Part shown: positions 26,572-35,128 of the stretch, piece after piece
How the letters are laid out: every line of letters starts with the position of its first letter
Numbering within the stretch: position 1 is the stretch's first letter
DNA from: Thiotrichaceae bacterium
GTDB taxonomy: Bacteria > Pseudomonadota > Gammaproteobacteria > Beggiatoales > Beggiatoaceae
Assembly: GCA_011391085.1 (NCBI GenBank)
Contig: JAABRD010000008.1
Location: 62,001-126,000 of the forward strand
Direction: 5' to 3'
DNA: 64,000 bases
Made by a program: the position numbers and the translations under genes
The notes under the pieces: generated by a model
Seen by the model: the letters and a program-made list of their open reading frames with translations, nothing else
Databases searched by the model: none
Told to the model about the DNA's origin: nothing

Positions 26572-27339
26572 ATGACAACCACTCACCACATAGCACCCAA
26601 TGATTTAACCAACAAAGTTGCCCTCATCACGGGTGGTAGCCGACGGATTGGCGAGGCGATTGCCCGTCAATTACATGCCGCTGGGATGAAATTGGCAATA
26701 CATTATCGTCATTCGGAAACCGCCGCCCACGCTTTGCAGGCGGAGTTAAACAATCAACGGTTATCGTCGGTGTTGCTGTTGCAAGCTGATTTGTTGCAGG
26801 TGTCTAAAATCCACCGCATGATGCAGCAACTCATAGAACATTATGGCCGTTTAGATGTGTTAGTCAATAATGCGTCCACTTTTTATTCTACACCAATTGG
26901 TAAAACTGAAGAAAATGACTGGGATGACTTGATTGGGACCAATTTGAAGGCACCTTTTTTCTTGTCTCAGTTTGCGGCGCCTCATTTGACGACAACACAT
27001 GGTTGTATTGTGAACTTGGCCGATATTCATGCTGAACGTCCGCTGAAATCTTATCCTGTCTATAATATTGCCAAAGCGGGGGTCGTCATGTTGACCAAGA
27101 CGTTTGCCCGTGAATTGGGGCCGCAAGTACGAGTGAATGCGATTGCCCCTGGGGCGATTTTATGGGCGGAAAAGGAGACCGACGATGTGACTAAACAGCG
27201 GATTATTTCTAACACTGCCCTCAAACGTCCAGGGCATCCAGATGATGTGGCACGTACTGTTTTATTTTTGGTACGTGATGCCACGTACATGACTGGCCAG
27301 GTGATTGCGATAGACGGCGGGCGGACGTTGAATCAGTAA
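26572..27339 (+). CDS. pteridine reductase-like short-chain dehydrogenase
   Basis: 255 residues. Rossmann motif TGGSRRIGEAIA with the extra arginine of the pteridine reductase/FolM subgroup, the NNAS motif (VLVNNASTFYSTP), and the catalytic Asp/Tyr-x3-Lys in NLADIHAERPLKSYPVYNIAKAG, followed by VRVNAIAPGAILW. These enzymes reduce dihydro- or fully oxidised pterins with NADPH. Ends GQVIAIDGGRTLNQ as usual. Single gene between repeat blocks. Confidence 0.88.
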   Translation: MTTTHHIAPNDLTNKVALITGGSRRIGEAIARQLHAAGMKLAIHYRHSETAAHALQAELNNQRLSSVLLLQADLLQVSKIHRMMQQLIEHYGRLDVLVNNASTFYSTPIGKTEENDWDDLIGTNLKAPFFLSQFAAPHLTTTHGCIVNLADIHAERPLKSYPVYNIAKAGVVMLTKTFARELGPQVRVNAIAPGAILWAEKETDDVTKQRIISNTALKRPGHPDDVARTVLFLVRDATYMTGQVIAIDGGRTLNQ

Positions 27340-27352
27340 AGGGTGCCCAGGT

Positions 27353-27469
27353 GGAGTCCCAAAACAGGTTTTGGGACTTCACTATCATCCTACCCGACTT
27401 CCTCTGGAACGCAATAAGAATGATTGCGCCCCGTGTGCTTGCCGCGCAATCATTCTTATTGCGTTCCAG
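27353..27469. repeat. family D hairpin plus CTGGAACGCAATAAGAAT inverted repeat
   Basis: 27353-27379 holds GGAGTCCCAAAACAGGTTTTGGGAC. 27404-27469 is a 66-bp inverted repeat with arms CTGGAACGCAATAAGAATGA and TCATTCTTATTGCGTTCCAG around a GC-rich loop. The latter is the core of family B elements. Confidence 0.75.
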
Positions 27470-27517
27470 CAGGAATCGTATTCGGTTAGGAGAATATAAC
27501 TAGATTTTCTGTAAACT

Positions 27518-28063
27518 ATGCCAACTAATCTTCTTCCCATCAAACCCATTGACTACCAAAATGTCCACCTCTTCCTGTCTTTGGAAGAACCTCCTCCTCA
27601 TGTGCAGGCCCTGGTGTATGAACAAGACACGGCCCTGGTGTTACAACCTCCTCATCTCCTCAGTTACCCTACCGAGAGTACCAATGAACTGATTCAGCAA
27701 GCCTTGCACACTCCCCCCCATCTGCCTGGCACGGTTGTAGTCAAGTCAGGTCACCCTCTGCACATTCATGCCGTGATTCATGACATGGATAGTGAACCCA
27801 CTTGGCAATCGCAGTGGATAACCCAGGCTTTACTCAACATTTTACAAACGGTTGAACAACGTGAATTACATTCCCTGGCAATGCCTTTATTGGGAACAAC
27901 ACACGGTAATTTACCTGCTGACCAATTTTTTCAACTGTTGAAAATGGCAATGACTGAATTTTCCTTAGTTCACTTGGAACAGCTTTGGTTAATAGTAGAT
28001 GAAAGGACAACTCTTGAAATTTTTGAGAAGTTATATCAAGAGATGGTCAATATTATGCGATAA
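27518..28063 (+). CDS. hypothetical protein with macro-domain-like region
   Basis: 181 residues, ATG start. The middle and C-terminal part (PGTVVVKSGHPLHIHAVIHD ... HSLAMPLLGTTHGNLPADQFFQLL) matches the layout of macro domains, in particular the 'hPhLGTxxGxL' loop that binds ADP-ribose. The N-terminal third has no recognisable feature. If correct it would bind or hydrolyse ADP-ribose derivatives in the cytoplasm. Assignment rests on one motif; it could be a diverged, non-binding relative. A TerB-like gene follows 163 bp downstream. Confidence 0.6.
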   Translation: MPTNLLPIKPIDYQNVHLFLSLEEPPPHVQALVYEQDTALVLQPPHLLSYPTESTNELIQQALHTPPHLPGTVVVKSGHPLHIHAVIHDMDSEPTWQSQWITQALLNILQTVEQRELHSLAMPLLGTTHGNLPADQFFQLLKMAMTEFSLVHLEQLWLIVDERTTLEIFEKLYQEMVNIMR

Positions 28064-28076
28064 ACCGCTGGTGCAA

Positions 28077-28108
28077 AGAAACTCAGTTTTTGAACAAACT
28101 GAGTTTCT
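28077..28108. repeat. AGAAACTCAGTTT hairpin (family K)
   Basis: Perfect-arm palindrome AGAAACTCAGTTT / AAACTGAGTTTCT around a 6-bp loop, 14 bp after the stop codon. Confidence 0.75.
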
Positions 28109-28226
28109 GATGGCCAATCATTCTGATGCCCCCCTTGCCTTTTCGATTCTCTACCCTTATAATAGTTTTGTATTATAAGATTTATCCGTAACACAATTAT
28201 CATTCACTATTAAGGAGTCAATCATT

Positions 28227-28664
28227 ATGGGCTTTTTCTCAAGCAAAACCGCAACTTCCACCGATACGTTTAATAAACAAGAAGCCATGTTAGCCGTGGC
28301 CCTGGCCACTTCCGCTGCCGATGGCAACATTGCCGAAGAGGAGGCGAAAGGCATTTTCGCTTATCTGTTGCAGATGAGAATGTTTGAGGGCATGACTCAA
28401 AAACAACTCTCGGACATCTTCAAAAAACTGGGCAAAATCCTGCAAACCGAAGGCGTGGGGGGTCTGGTTACCATTGCCAAAAACAGCCTTCCCGCAGAAC
28501 TTCGGGAAACGGCTTTTGCCTGTGCGGTTGACATTGCGATGGCCGATGGCAGTGTGGAGGCCAGTGAACAAGCCCTCTTGGAAGAACTCCAAAAAGTTCT
28601 GAGTGTCTCTGACGACATTGGCAAATCCATTATCCAAGTGATGATGATTAAGAATCGTGCATAA
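28227..28664 (+). CDS. TerB-like tellurite-resistance domain protein
   Basis: 145 residues. Two repeats of an all-helical acidic motif, LATSAADGNIAEEEAKGIFAYLL and VDIAMADGSVEASEQALLEELQKVL, are typical of the TerB fold, in which D-G-x-I/V-x-x-x-E loops can bind metal. The N-terminus MGFFSSKT is short and polar. TerB relatives act in tellurite or general stress response; function of isolated copies is unknown. Preceded by a clear AAGGAG ribosome site. Confidence 0.8.
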   Translation: MGFFSSKTATSTDTFNKQEAMLAVALATSAADGNIAEEEAKGIFAYLLQMRMFEGMTQKQLSDIFKKLGKILQTEGVGGLVTIAKNSLPAELRETAFACAVDIAMADGSVEASEQALLEELQKVLSVSDDIGKSIIQVMMIKNRA

Positions 28665-28688
28665 ATGAACGGTTGTCCAAACAGAAAT

Positions 28689-28791
28689 AGGACTTACGCA
28701 ACGACTTTTGCAACTCCTTGACTTTCCACAAGTACAAGAGATAACACCCCTCGAAGGGGTGTTATCTCTGCCGCAGTTTTGCGTAAGTCCT
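28689..28791. repeat. inverted-repeat element with AGGACTTACGCAA ends (family C)
   Basis: 103 bp with ends AGGACTTACGCAA and TTGCGTAAGTCCT and an internal hairpin GATAACACCCCTCGAAGGGG. Same ends at 28836 and 29573. Confidence 0.8.
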
Positions 28792-28835
28792 AAGAAACTA
28801 AGTTTCGGAAAGCAAACTTAGTTTCTTAATTACCC

Positions 28836-28959
28836 AGGACTTACGCAACTGTGTTTATAACTCTTTGATTTTACCCCCCCTATCCCCCCCGTACACGGGG
28901 GGGAATGACTCCCTCCCCGCGTGGGGGGAGGGTTGGGGAGGGGTGAATGCGTAAGTCCT
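28836..28959. repeat. family C element with GC-rich core
   Basis: 124 bp with AGGACTTACGCAA and TGCGTAAGTCCT ends, interior inverted C- and G-runs (CCCCCCGTACACGGGG). A family K hairpin (28795-28828) lies between this and the previous copy. The acylphosphatase ATG is 48 bp downstream. Confidence 0.8.
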
Positions 28960-29006
28960 ATTACCGTTAATTTGGAAAGAGTTGGACAATTCAGGACTGT
29001 CATGCC

Positions 29007-29285
29007 ATGAGTACCAAAATTTGTATGCACTGTCACGTCCGGGGACGAGTTCAAGGCGTCGCCTTTCGCTACTATACGCACAAAGAAGCCCAACAATTGG
29101 GAATCACTGGTTGGGCGAAAAATCTGAAAGATGGGCGTGTCGACGTCTTAGCTTGTGGGGAAGCCAGTGCGGTAGAAAAACTTGCCCTTTGGTTACATCA
29201 AGGTCCCCCTGCGGCACATGTGGAGGAAGTTAATTGCGCAAAGGCGGATAGTTCTCTTTGCCCAAATGATTTCACCGTGGGTTAA
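29007..29285 (+). CDS. acyP: acylphosphatase
   Basis: 92 residues, the normal size. The catalytic loop HVRGRVQGVAFRYYTH contains the anion-binding arginine (VAFR), and the catalytic asparagine is in GWAKNLKDGRVDVLACG. It hydrolyses acyl phosphates in the cytoplasm. The C-terminus (PNDFTVG) replaces the usual F-x-I-x-x end but is recognisable. Confidence 0.93.
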   Translation: MSTKICMHCHVRGRVQGVAFRYYTHKEAQQLGITGWAKNLKDGRVDVLACGEASAVEKLALWLHQGPPAAHVEEVNCAKADSSLCPNDFTVG

Positions 29286-29738
29286 AAACCGAGTCACCAG
29301 GAGGAAAAAGCGTAGCTTTGGACTCCTGGTTATCTGGTTACTAGACGGGTACAAATACTGCATATAACTTCCGAATCTATGGAATGGCCGATATATTTAG
29401 AGTAAATGTCCTTGTTTATTGACATACCTCAATGCCATGTTATCCATACCGTGTAACCTTTCTGAGGTGATTAGCTGGTATGGAAACCGTCAATGGCATA
29501 TTTAAAGATGGACAATCTCTAATTAGATTAAGCCGAGTCCTTATGAAAAAATGACTTTAATAAAACGTTTTCAGGACTTACGCAGCCGTTTTTGTAATTC
29601 GTTGATTTACCCCCCCTAATCCCCCCACACGCGGGGGGAATGACTCCCTCCCCGTGTGCGGGGAGGGTTGGGGTGGGGTGAGTGCGTAAGTCCTAGTTTT
29701 AAAATACGACTCCCAACCCCATTTTGAGGAAGAAAACC
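29286..29738. other. gene-free spacer with family E and C repeats
   Basis: Begins with a family E hairpin (CAGGAGGAAAAAGCGTAGCTTTGGACTCCTGG, about 29299-29330). About 240 bp of unremarkable AT-rich sequence follow, then a family C element (listed separately). TGAGGAAG just before 29739 is a ribosome site for the next gene. Confidence 0.6.
29573..29694. repeat. family C element with GC-rich core
   Basis: 122 bp, ends AGGACTTACGCA and TGCGTAAGTCCT, core CCCCCCACACGCGGGGGG and CCCCGTGTGCGGGG. Nearly the same interior as 28836-28959 and similar to the interiors of family B copies at 41065 and 53570, so cores have been exchanged between families. Confidence 0.8.
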
Positions 29739-30722
29739 ATGTCTGAACAAACCCCTGTCACTATTTCAGCAGTTGCCCTGAATAATACCGACTCTTCTGT
29801 GCTAAAGGTGGCTGCCACATTGTTAGAAAAACATGCTATCCCGGTCCAACTGTTGGAAGGGGCCGATACCAGCGGCACCATCATTGTCGTGGATATAGAC
29901 ACCCCAGCAGGCCGAGATTTTTACGAACACTTCGATAATCCACGTCAACGCATCATGCTGTTGTTGTCTAGTGATACCCTCAATGATCCACGTAATCTGG
30001 TCATCAAGAAACCTATTCGCGTCCAAACGTTGCGGGACGTGTTGATGGACATCTGTACGGGTTTTGCGCCGAAAGCGAAACAGACCCTGCCTGCGGGGGA
30101 AAAGATCAAAACTGCTACTCTTACGGATGCCAACAACAGTCTATTTTTTATTTTGTTAAAAGCCAAACAAGAAAAACAGGTTTTACAAATCTTTTGTTCC
30201 CCTTATTCCCCTTTATTTATAGACACCTCCAAAGAAATTGTAGCCACCTCCGCTTCGCGTGATACGTTGCGCAAAATTATCCAAACTGCCTCTGGGCAAC
30301 TTCGAAGCACTAAAATATCTAGCCAGGACTTTGAAGTTTTGGCTAGAGGCCAATTGATGATACCTCTCAATCATCTCCTCTGGAGTGCCGCTTTATATGG
30401 TTCCTTTGGTCAACTGATTCCCGAACATTCACCTGATGTCCCAGTACAACTCAAAGCCTGGCCTAACCTCTCCCGTCTGGAGTTTGAAACGGACCACATG
30501 AAACTCGCGTCCATCATGGCGGCCAGGGCCATGAGTCTCAAGCAAGTCCAGGAGAAATTTCATCTCTCTTGGGACACGTTGGTAGGTTTTTACAATGCCA
30601 CCTGGGCGACTGGTTTGTTGACCGTCAATCCTGCCAATTTGCCCACTGTGTCGGTCAAAAAAGTGATTGGTAAGACGGGACTGTTTGCGAAAATTGCGAA
30701 TCGTTTGAGATTGGCCCATTAG
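29739..30722 (+). CDS. conserved hypothetical protein, two-domain
   Basis: 327 residues from ATG 29739, eight bases after TGAGGAAG. The first 115 residues alternate strands and helices and resemble a degenerate response-regulator receiver fold (TIIVVDIDTPAGRDF, IMLLLSSDTL, VIKKPIRVQTLRDVL), with a KP motif like that of receivers. The C-terminal part has LSRLEFETDHMKLASIMAARAMSLKQVQEKFHLSWDTLVGFYNATWATGLL, helical and possibly winged-helix-like. No signal or membrane segment. I cannot name the family; a regulatory role is a guess from the receiver-like domain. Confidence 0.65.
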   Translation: MSEQTPVTISAVALNNTDSSVLKVAATLLEKHAIPVQLLEGADTSGTIIVVDIDTPAGRDFYEHFDNPRQRIMLLLSSDTLNDPRNLVIKKPIRVQTLRDVLMDICTGFAPKAKQTLPAGEKIKTATLTDANNSLFFILLKAKQEKQVLQIFCSPYSPLFIDTSKEIVATSASRDTLRKIIQTASGQLRSTKISSQDFEVLARGQLMIPLNHLLWSAALYGSFGQLIPEHSPDVPVQLKAWPNLSRLEFETDHMKLASIMAARAMSLKQVQEKFHLSWDTLVGFYNATWATGLLTVNPANLPTVSVKKVIGKTGLFAKIANRLRLAH

Positions 30723-30782
30723 TGGGGAAAAATGAATAATGAAGATTGGGTTTTCGCCGATTGGTTGATCTCGGTTTTCCCA

Positions 30783-31535
30783 TTATTCATTATTCATTAC
30801 TCTTCCCCCCGCAAATTCCTTCACCCACATCTTTGTCATCCCTGCTACTGCCACCGGCATCACGAAAAAATTGACCACTGGAATGATCATCATTATCACG
30901 ACTGTACTCCCAAATCCCAATGCTAAACCGCGTTGACTGGCTAACAGTTGACGTTGTTGCGAAAACGAGAGAGAATGATTATCCGCCGGGTCATCAAAAT
31001 ATTCCAAGGCTGACATCCAAGCGCCAAACAGGAACCAGAATGCTGGTGCAACAAGATTGATAGGTGGAATCACGGAGAGTATGAGAAGACTCAGTAGTTG
31101 CCAGCCATAATAAAATAACTTTCTCACTATATCGCCCCATTTCCTGGGTAACTGTTGGAGAGATTGAAAGAGTGAAACCGTTGGCAAAGGTGTGCCCGTC
31201 AAATGTTCTTCCACCGCTTCGGCTAACATTCCATTGAAAGGTTCTGCAATGAAATGAGAGATCAATGTGAAAGTGAACAAGACGATGCCGATGAGAATTG
31301 TGATGAATGATGACCAGATAAGCCAACTTAACCAGGCCAATGCGTCAGGCACCCAATGTTGTTGAATGTCCTGGACCATTGGGTTAAATTGTAACCAACT
31401 CAGGTAGGCTAACACACTCAAGAAGAATGCGCTGATGGTAAGTGGAATGATGACAAAAATGCGAATGCTGGGCTTTGTAATGAGAGGAAAGCCGGAGAAG
31501 AAATAAAGGATACCTTTGATGAATTGGTTTAGCAT
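30783..31535 (-). CDS. cysZ: CysZ/EI24-type sulfate permease
   Basis: 250 residues with the four to six hydrophobic segments of CysZ (IRIFVIIPLTISAFFLSVLAYL, FITILIGIVLFTFTLISHFIAEPFNGMLAE, GWQLLSLLILSVIPPINLVAPAFWFLFGAW, STVVIMMIIPVVNFFVMPVAVAGMTKMW). Conserved motifs FIAEPFNGMLAE and FDDPADNHSLSFSQQR support the call. CysZ imports sulfate for cysteine biosynthesis. The stop codon lies within an ATTATTCATTATTCAT repeat, so the last residues (VMNNE) are repeat-derived. Confidence 0.9.
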   Translation of the reverse strand: MLNQFIKGILYFFSGFPLITKPSIRIFVIIPLTISAFFLSVLAYLSWLQFNPMVQDIQQHWVPDALAWLSWLIWSSFITILIGIVLFTFTLISHFIAEPFNGMLAEAVEEHLTGTPLPTVSLFQSLQQLPRKWGDIVRKLFYYGWQLLSLLILSVIPPINLVAPAFWFLFGAWMSALEYFDDPADNHSLSFSQQRQLLASQRGLALGFGSTVVIMMIIPVVNFFVMPVAVAGMTKMWVKEFAGGRVMNNE

Positions 31536-31547
31536 GGGAAATGGATA

Positions 31548-31788
31548 ATGGATAGTAGATAATGGATAATGAATAATAAAAAATAATGAATAATAAAAAA
31601 TAGAGACCGGACTTACGGCTTACGCCTCAATGCCATTGCTGTTAAGGTAGGGTGGATTAAGCGTTAGCGTATCCACCAATGTCGGTGTCGGTGGATACGC
31701 TAACGCTTAATCCACCCTACATGGGATGGAGGCGTAAGCGGTAAGTCCGGCACTCATTATTCATTATCCATTATCCATTATTCATTAC
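31548..31788. repeat. divergent spacer with ATAATGGATAATG runs and nested inverted repeats
   Basis: Short direct repeats of ATAATGAATAATGGAT flank both ends. Between them lies an inverted pair GACCGGACTTACGGCTTACG / GGCGTAAGCGGTAAGTCCGG enclosing GGTAGGGTGGATTAAGCGTT and its complement (family I). The upstream regions of cysZ and trmB are therefore almost entirely repeat. Confidence 0.75.
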
Positions 31789-31791
31789 CCA

Positions 31792-32454
31792 ATGACAATT
31801 CGTAGCTTCGTCCGCCGCAGTGGCCGCATTACCACAGCCCAACAACGGGCCTTAGACACTCTTTGGCCACGTTATGGTATTAAACTTGACCGTACTTTAA
31901 ATTTAGAAGAACTGTTTGGTAGGTCCGCCCCAAAACATTTAGAAATCGGTTTTGGGATGGGCGATGCCCTCTTCGAAATGGCTAACAATCATCCTGAAAA
32001 TGACTATCTTGGTATCGATGTACATCTCCCCGGCATAGGCAGTCTCTTATTGAAAATTGACACCGCCCAACTGACCAATGTCCGAACTTGCAATGCCGAT
32101 GCTGTCACTCTCTTGCAAAATCATTTGCCTTCAGATAGTATAGAGACGGTTTACATTTTCTTCCCAGACCCTTGGCCCAAACACCGTCATCAGAAACGAC
32201 GCCTCATTCAGCGTGAATTTGTCACCCTGTTGGCCCAACGTATTCAACCCGGTGGTTACTTATATTTGGCAACGGATTGGCAAGATTACGCCCAACAGAT
32301 GTTACAAGTCCTTGATGCTGCACCTGAGTTCCTCAATACGGCAGGTTCAGGCTGTTTTGCCGTGCGTCCGATCCAACGCCCGCTGACTAAATTTGAACAA
32401 CGGGGACAACGTTTGGGACATCAGGTATGGGATTTGATTTATTTGCGTAAATAA
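31792..32454 (+). CDS. trmB: tRNA (guanine-N7-)-methyltransferase TrmB
   Basis: 220 residues. SAM-binding HLEIGFGMGDALFEMA, NDYLGIDVHLPGIGSLL and the catalytic/RNA-binding block IFFPDPWPKHRHQKRRLIQ are diagnostic. It methylates G46 in the variable loop of many tRNAs. The N-terminus contains FVRRSGRITTAQQRAL, a conserved family start. The final codons run into the target duplication of the following MITE (TAAAATTT includes the stop). Confidence 0.95.
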   Translation: MTIRSFVRRSGRITTAQQRALDTLWPRYGIKLDRTLNLEELFGRSAPKHLEIGFGMGDALFEMANNHPENDYLGIDVHLPGIGSLLLKIDTAQLTNVRTCNADAVTLLQNHLPSDSIETVYIFFPDPWPKHRHQKRRLIQREFVTLLAQRIQPGGYLYLATDWQDYAQQMLQVLDAAPEFLNTAGSGCFAVRPIQRPLTKFEQRGQRLGHQVWDLIYLRK

Positions 32455-32459
32455 AATTT

Positions 32460-32704
32460 GGTAGTGATGCAATTTGGGTGAAATATCGTGCGGTTTCTCT
32501 TCGTCTTGAACTCTGATTGAGATGATTAAATGAGGGCTATGAAAGGAGGTTTGACTAATCAGAGTCCATCTGAAAATCATTCTAATCAGAGTTCTGATTG
32601 AGATGATTAAATGAGGGCTCTGAAAGGAGGCTTGACTAATCAGAGTCCATCTGAAAATCATTCTAATCAGAGTTCAGACAGAGAACTCACATTGCATCAC
32701 TACC
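32460..32704. mobile_element. MITE, family A, with internal 74-bp duplication
   Basis: 245 bp, ends GGTAGTGATGCAATTTGGGT and ATTGCATCACTACC, flanks TAAAATTT (32452-32459) and TAAGATTT (32705-32712), an 8-bp duplication with one mismatch. The interior holds two near-identical copies of a unit starting GATGATTAAATGAGGGCT. It directly abuts the trmB stop. Confidence 0.82.
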
Positions 32705-32791
32705 TAAGATTTAATTCACTTCAATGCCGCGAGAAACTAAGTTTCGGAACGCCAACTGAGTTTCTTAGAAACCATTTCTGTCAATAACTTT

Positions 32792-33424
32792 ATGAGTCAA
32801 TACTTCTCCATTCACCCCCAAAATCCTCAAAGCAGACTGATTAATCAAGCCGTTGCCATCATTCGGGACGGTGGAGTCATTGTCTATCCCACTGATTCCA
32901 GTTACGCCCTCGGTTGTCACTTAGACAACAAAGAGGCGATGGAAAGAATCAGTCGTTTGCGACAAATTGACAAAGACCATAACTTTACCTTAGTGTGCCG
33001 TGACCTTTCCGAAATTGCGACTTATGCTAAAGTAGAGAATATGGCGTTTCGTCTAATGAAATCGCTGACGCCAGGTCCCTACACCTTCATTCTCAAAGCC
33101 ACCCATGAAGTCCCCCGGCGCCTCCAAAATCCCAAACGTAGAACCATTGGTATTCGCATCCCAGACCACGTCATTGTATCGGCCTTGTTAGAAGCACTGG
33201 CCGAACCCATTGTGAGTTCGACTCTCATTCTTCCAAACCAAAATACGCCAGAAACGGAACCTGAAACCATTCGGGAACTCTTGGAAAAACATGTTGACCT
33301 GATTATCGATGGGGGTCATTGTGGCCATGAACCTACCACCGTGGTTGACCTCATGGCAGAATCGCCAAAAGTGCTTAGACAAGGCAAAGGACCTGTGGAT
33401 TTGTTTGAGGAAGAACACGAATAG
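32792..33424 (+). CDS. YciO/Sua5/YrdC-family threonylcarbamoyl-AMP synthase-like protein
   Basis: 210 residues. The YrdC fold motifs are GGVIVYPTDSSYALGCHL, the SxR-like RISRLRQIDKDHNFTLVC, LTPGPYTFIL and RRTIGIRIPDH. Length and the ending (VLRQGKGPVDLF) fit the YciO branch rather than TsaC itself. YrdC/TsaC makes threonylcarbamoyl-AMP for t6A in tRNA; the YciO role is less certain. Preceded by a family K hairpin at 32733-32766. Confidence 0.9.
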   Translation: MSQYFSIHPQNPQSRLINQAVAIIRDGGVIVYPTDSSYALGCHLDNKEAMERISRLRQIDKDHNFTLVCRDLSEIATYAKVENMAFRLMKSLTPGPYTFILKATHEVPRRLQNPKRRTIGIRIPDHVIVSALLEALAEPIVSSTLILPNQNTPETEPETIRELLEKHVDLIIDGGHCGHEPTTVVDLMAESPKVLRQGKGPVDLFEEEHE

Positions 33425-33761
33425 GAGGTATGCAACCACATCTATAGTAGTCTGTAGGGTGGATTAAGCGAAGCGTATCCACCGCCGGTCTTTCTGGTGG
33501 ATACGCGCAGCGAAATCCACCCTACGTATGGGAAATAAATACCAGTTTCGTTTTGCATAGGTACTTAGTAAGTTTTGAAATACGGGAAACCACCATCACC
33601 TAATGCCCTTATGATTTTTTGGAAAAACCAGAGTTTCTTTTTCAAACGACTTGAGGTAATATAACCTTGAATCATTTTGGACGAGGAATCACTTGACACC
33701 TCGCCTCATAGAAGGTTTTTTTAGGTAAAACAATATCATACACATCATTAAGGGGAAACAA
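33425..33761. other. spacer with a family I palindrome before trpS
   Basis: 33457-33526 is an inverted repeat: GTAGGGTGGATTAAGCGAAG ... TCCACCCTAC with a short loop. The remaining 230 bp contain no frame. AAGGGG at about 33751 is the ribosome site of trpS. Confidence 0.65.
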
Positions 33762-34973
33762 TTGAACACTTCAAGTTCTCAACGAGTCTTATCTGGAATG
33801 CGACCTACAGGGCAGTTACATCTAGGACACCTACACGGCGTACTCAAAAACTGGCTTAACTTGCAACATGAATACAAATGTTTCTTCTTTGTAGCAGATT
33901 GGCACGCCCTAACCACAGAATACGACAACACCAGCATCATCACAAAAAATGTCTGGGACATGGTCATCGACTGGTTAGCTGTGGGAATCAACCCCGGTGA
34001 CGCCACTCTCTTCATCCAATCCAAAGTCCTTGAACATGCCGAATTGCACCTCTTACTGTCCATGTTCACCCCCCTGGGTTGGTTAGAACGGGTGCCCACT
34101 TACAAAGATCAGCAACAAAAACTGTCAAACAAGGACCTCACCACCTACGGCTTTTTGGGTTACCCCCTGTTGCAAAGTGCCGACATTTTGATTTACAAGG
34201 CCGGTCTCGTGCCCGTAGGCGAAGACCAAGTGGCCCACATTGAATTTACCCGTGAAGTCGCCCGCCGGTTTAACCACTTCTATGGGCGCGAACCCGATTT
34301 TGAAGACAAGGTCAAAGACGCCATGCGTAAAATGGGCAGTAAAAATGCCAAAATTTACAAAGAGTTACGCAAACGTTATCAAGAACAAGGAGAGACGGAA
34401 GCCTTGAACACCGCCCACGCCCTAGTCGAGACTCAAAGAAATGTCTCGCTGGGTGACAAAAAACGGTTGCTGGGGTATTTAGAGGGAGAAACCAAAACGA
34501 TTTTGCCCGAACCTGCACCATTGTTGACACCCGTGGCCAAAATGCCGGGCTTAGATGGTCAAAAAATGTCCAAGTCTTACAACAACACCATTGCCCTGCG
34601 CGAGTCTCCCAGTGTGATCGAAAAAAAGATTCGTACCATGCCGACTGATCCCGCACGAATGCGGCGCACCGACCCTGGTGACCCCGAAAAATGTCCCGTC
34701 TGGCAGTTCCATAAAATTTATTCCGACGAGAACATCCACGAATGGGTACAAGCCGGCTGTCGTAGCGCCGACATCGGTTGTTTAGAATGCAAACAACCCA
34801 TCATAGAAAGCATTCTGGCCGAATTGGCACCCATTCGCGAACGGACTCAACGTTACTTGGAAGAACCTGAATCGGTACGCGCCATTCTCACCGAAGGCAG
34901 TGAAAAAGCCCGCACCACGGCCCGCGAGACATTGGAGGAGGTGCGGGAAGTGATGGGATTGTTGTATCGTTAA
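33762..34973 (+). CDS. trpS: tryptophanyl-tRNA synthetase
   Basis: 403 residues, class I synthetase that charges tRNA-Trp. Start is TTG 33762, eight bases after AAGGGG; the next Met (residue 13) would remove the beginning of the nucleotide-binding strand. Signature motifs are GQLHLGHLHG (HIGH-type) and GQKMSKSYNN (KMSKS). The long form with the GYLEGETKTILPEPAPLLTPV insertion is the one seen in many Gammaproteobacteria. The protein ends ...VREVMGLLYR as in relatives. Confidence 0.95.
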   Translation: MNTSSSQRVLSGMRPTGQLHLGHLHGVLKNWLNLQHEYKCFFFVADWHALTTEYDNTSIITKNVWDMVIDWLAVGINPGDATLFIQSKVLEHAELHLLLSMFTPLGWLERVPTYKDQQQKLSNKDLTTYGFLGYPLLQSADILIYKAGLVPVGEDQVAHIEFTREVARRFNHFYGREPDFEDKVKDAMRKMGSKNAKIYKELRKRYQEQGETEALNTAHALVETQRNVSLGDKKRLLGYLEGETKTILPEPAPLLTPVAKMPGLDGQKMSKSYNNTIALRESPSVIEKKIRTMPTDPARMRRTDPGDPEKCPVWQFHKIYSDENIHEWVQAGCRSADIGCLECKQPIIESILAELAPIRERTQRYLEEPESVRAILTEGSEKARTTARETLEEVREVMGLLYR

Positions 34974-34994
34974 ACGGGCGCTGTGAATGAAGTT

Positions 34995-35092
34995 GCCCTT
35001 GGAGTCCGGAATTTATTCCGCGTGAATGAAGTTGCCCTTGGAGTCCGGAATTTATTCCGCTTCAATGGACGGAATAAATTCTGGACTCCAAA
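34995..35092. repeat. GGAGTCCGGAATTTATTCCG repeats (family F)
   Basis: Two 45-bp direct copies of GCCCTTGGAGTCCGGAATTT-ATTCCGC, then an inverted partner ACGGAATAAATTCTGGACTCC. The same palindrome occurs inside scpB (35991-36014) and within the MITE at 26270. Confidence 0.8.
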
Positions 35093-35128
35093 TTCTCTGG
35101 TTTTGAACTCCTTGAAAATAAAACCTTC

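Noticed and set aside
32347-32661. 104-codon open frame on the minus strand
   Set aside because: It covers the MITE and the antisense of trmB; no independent coding features.
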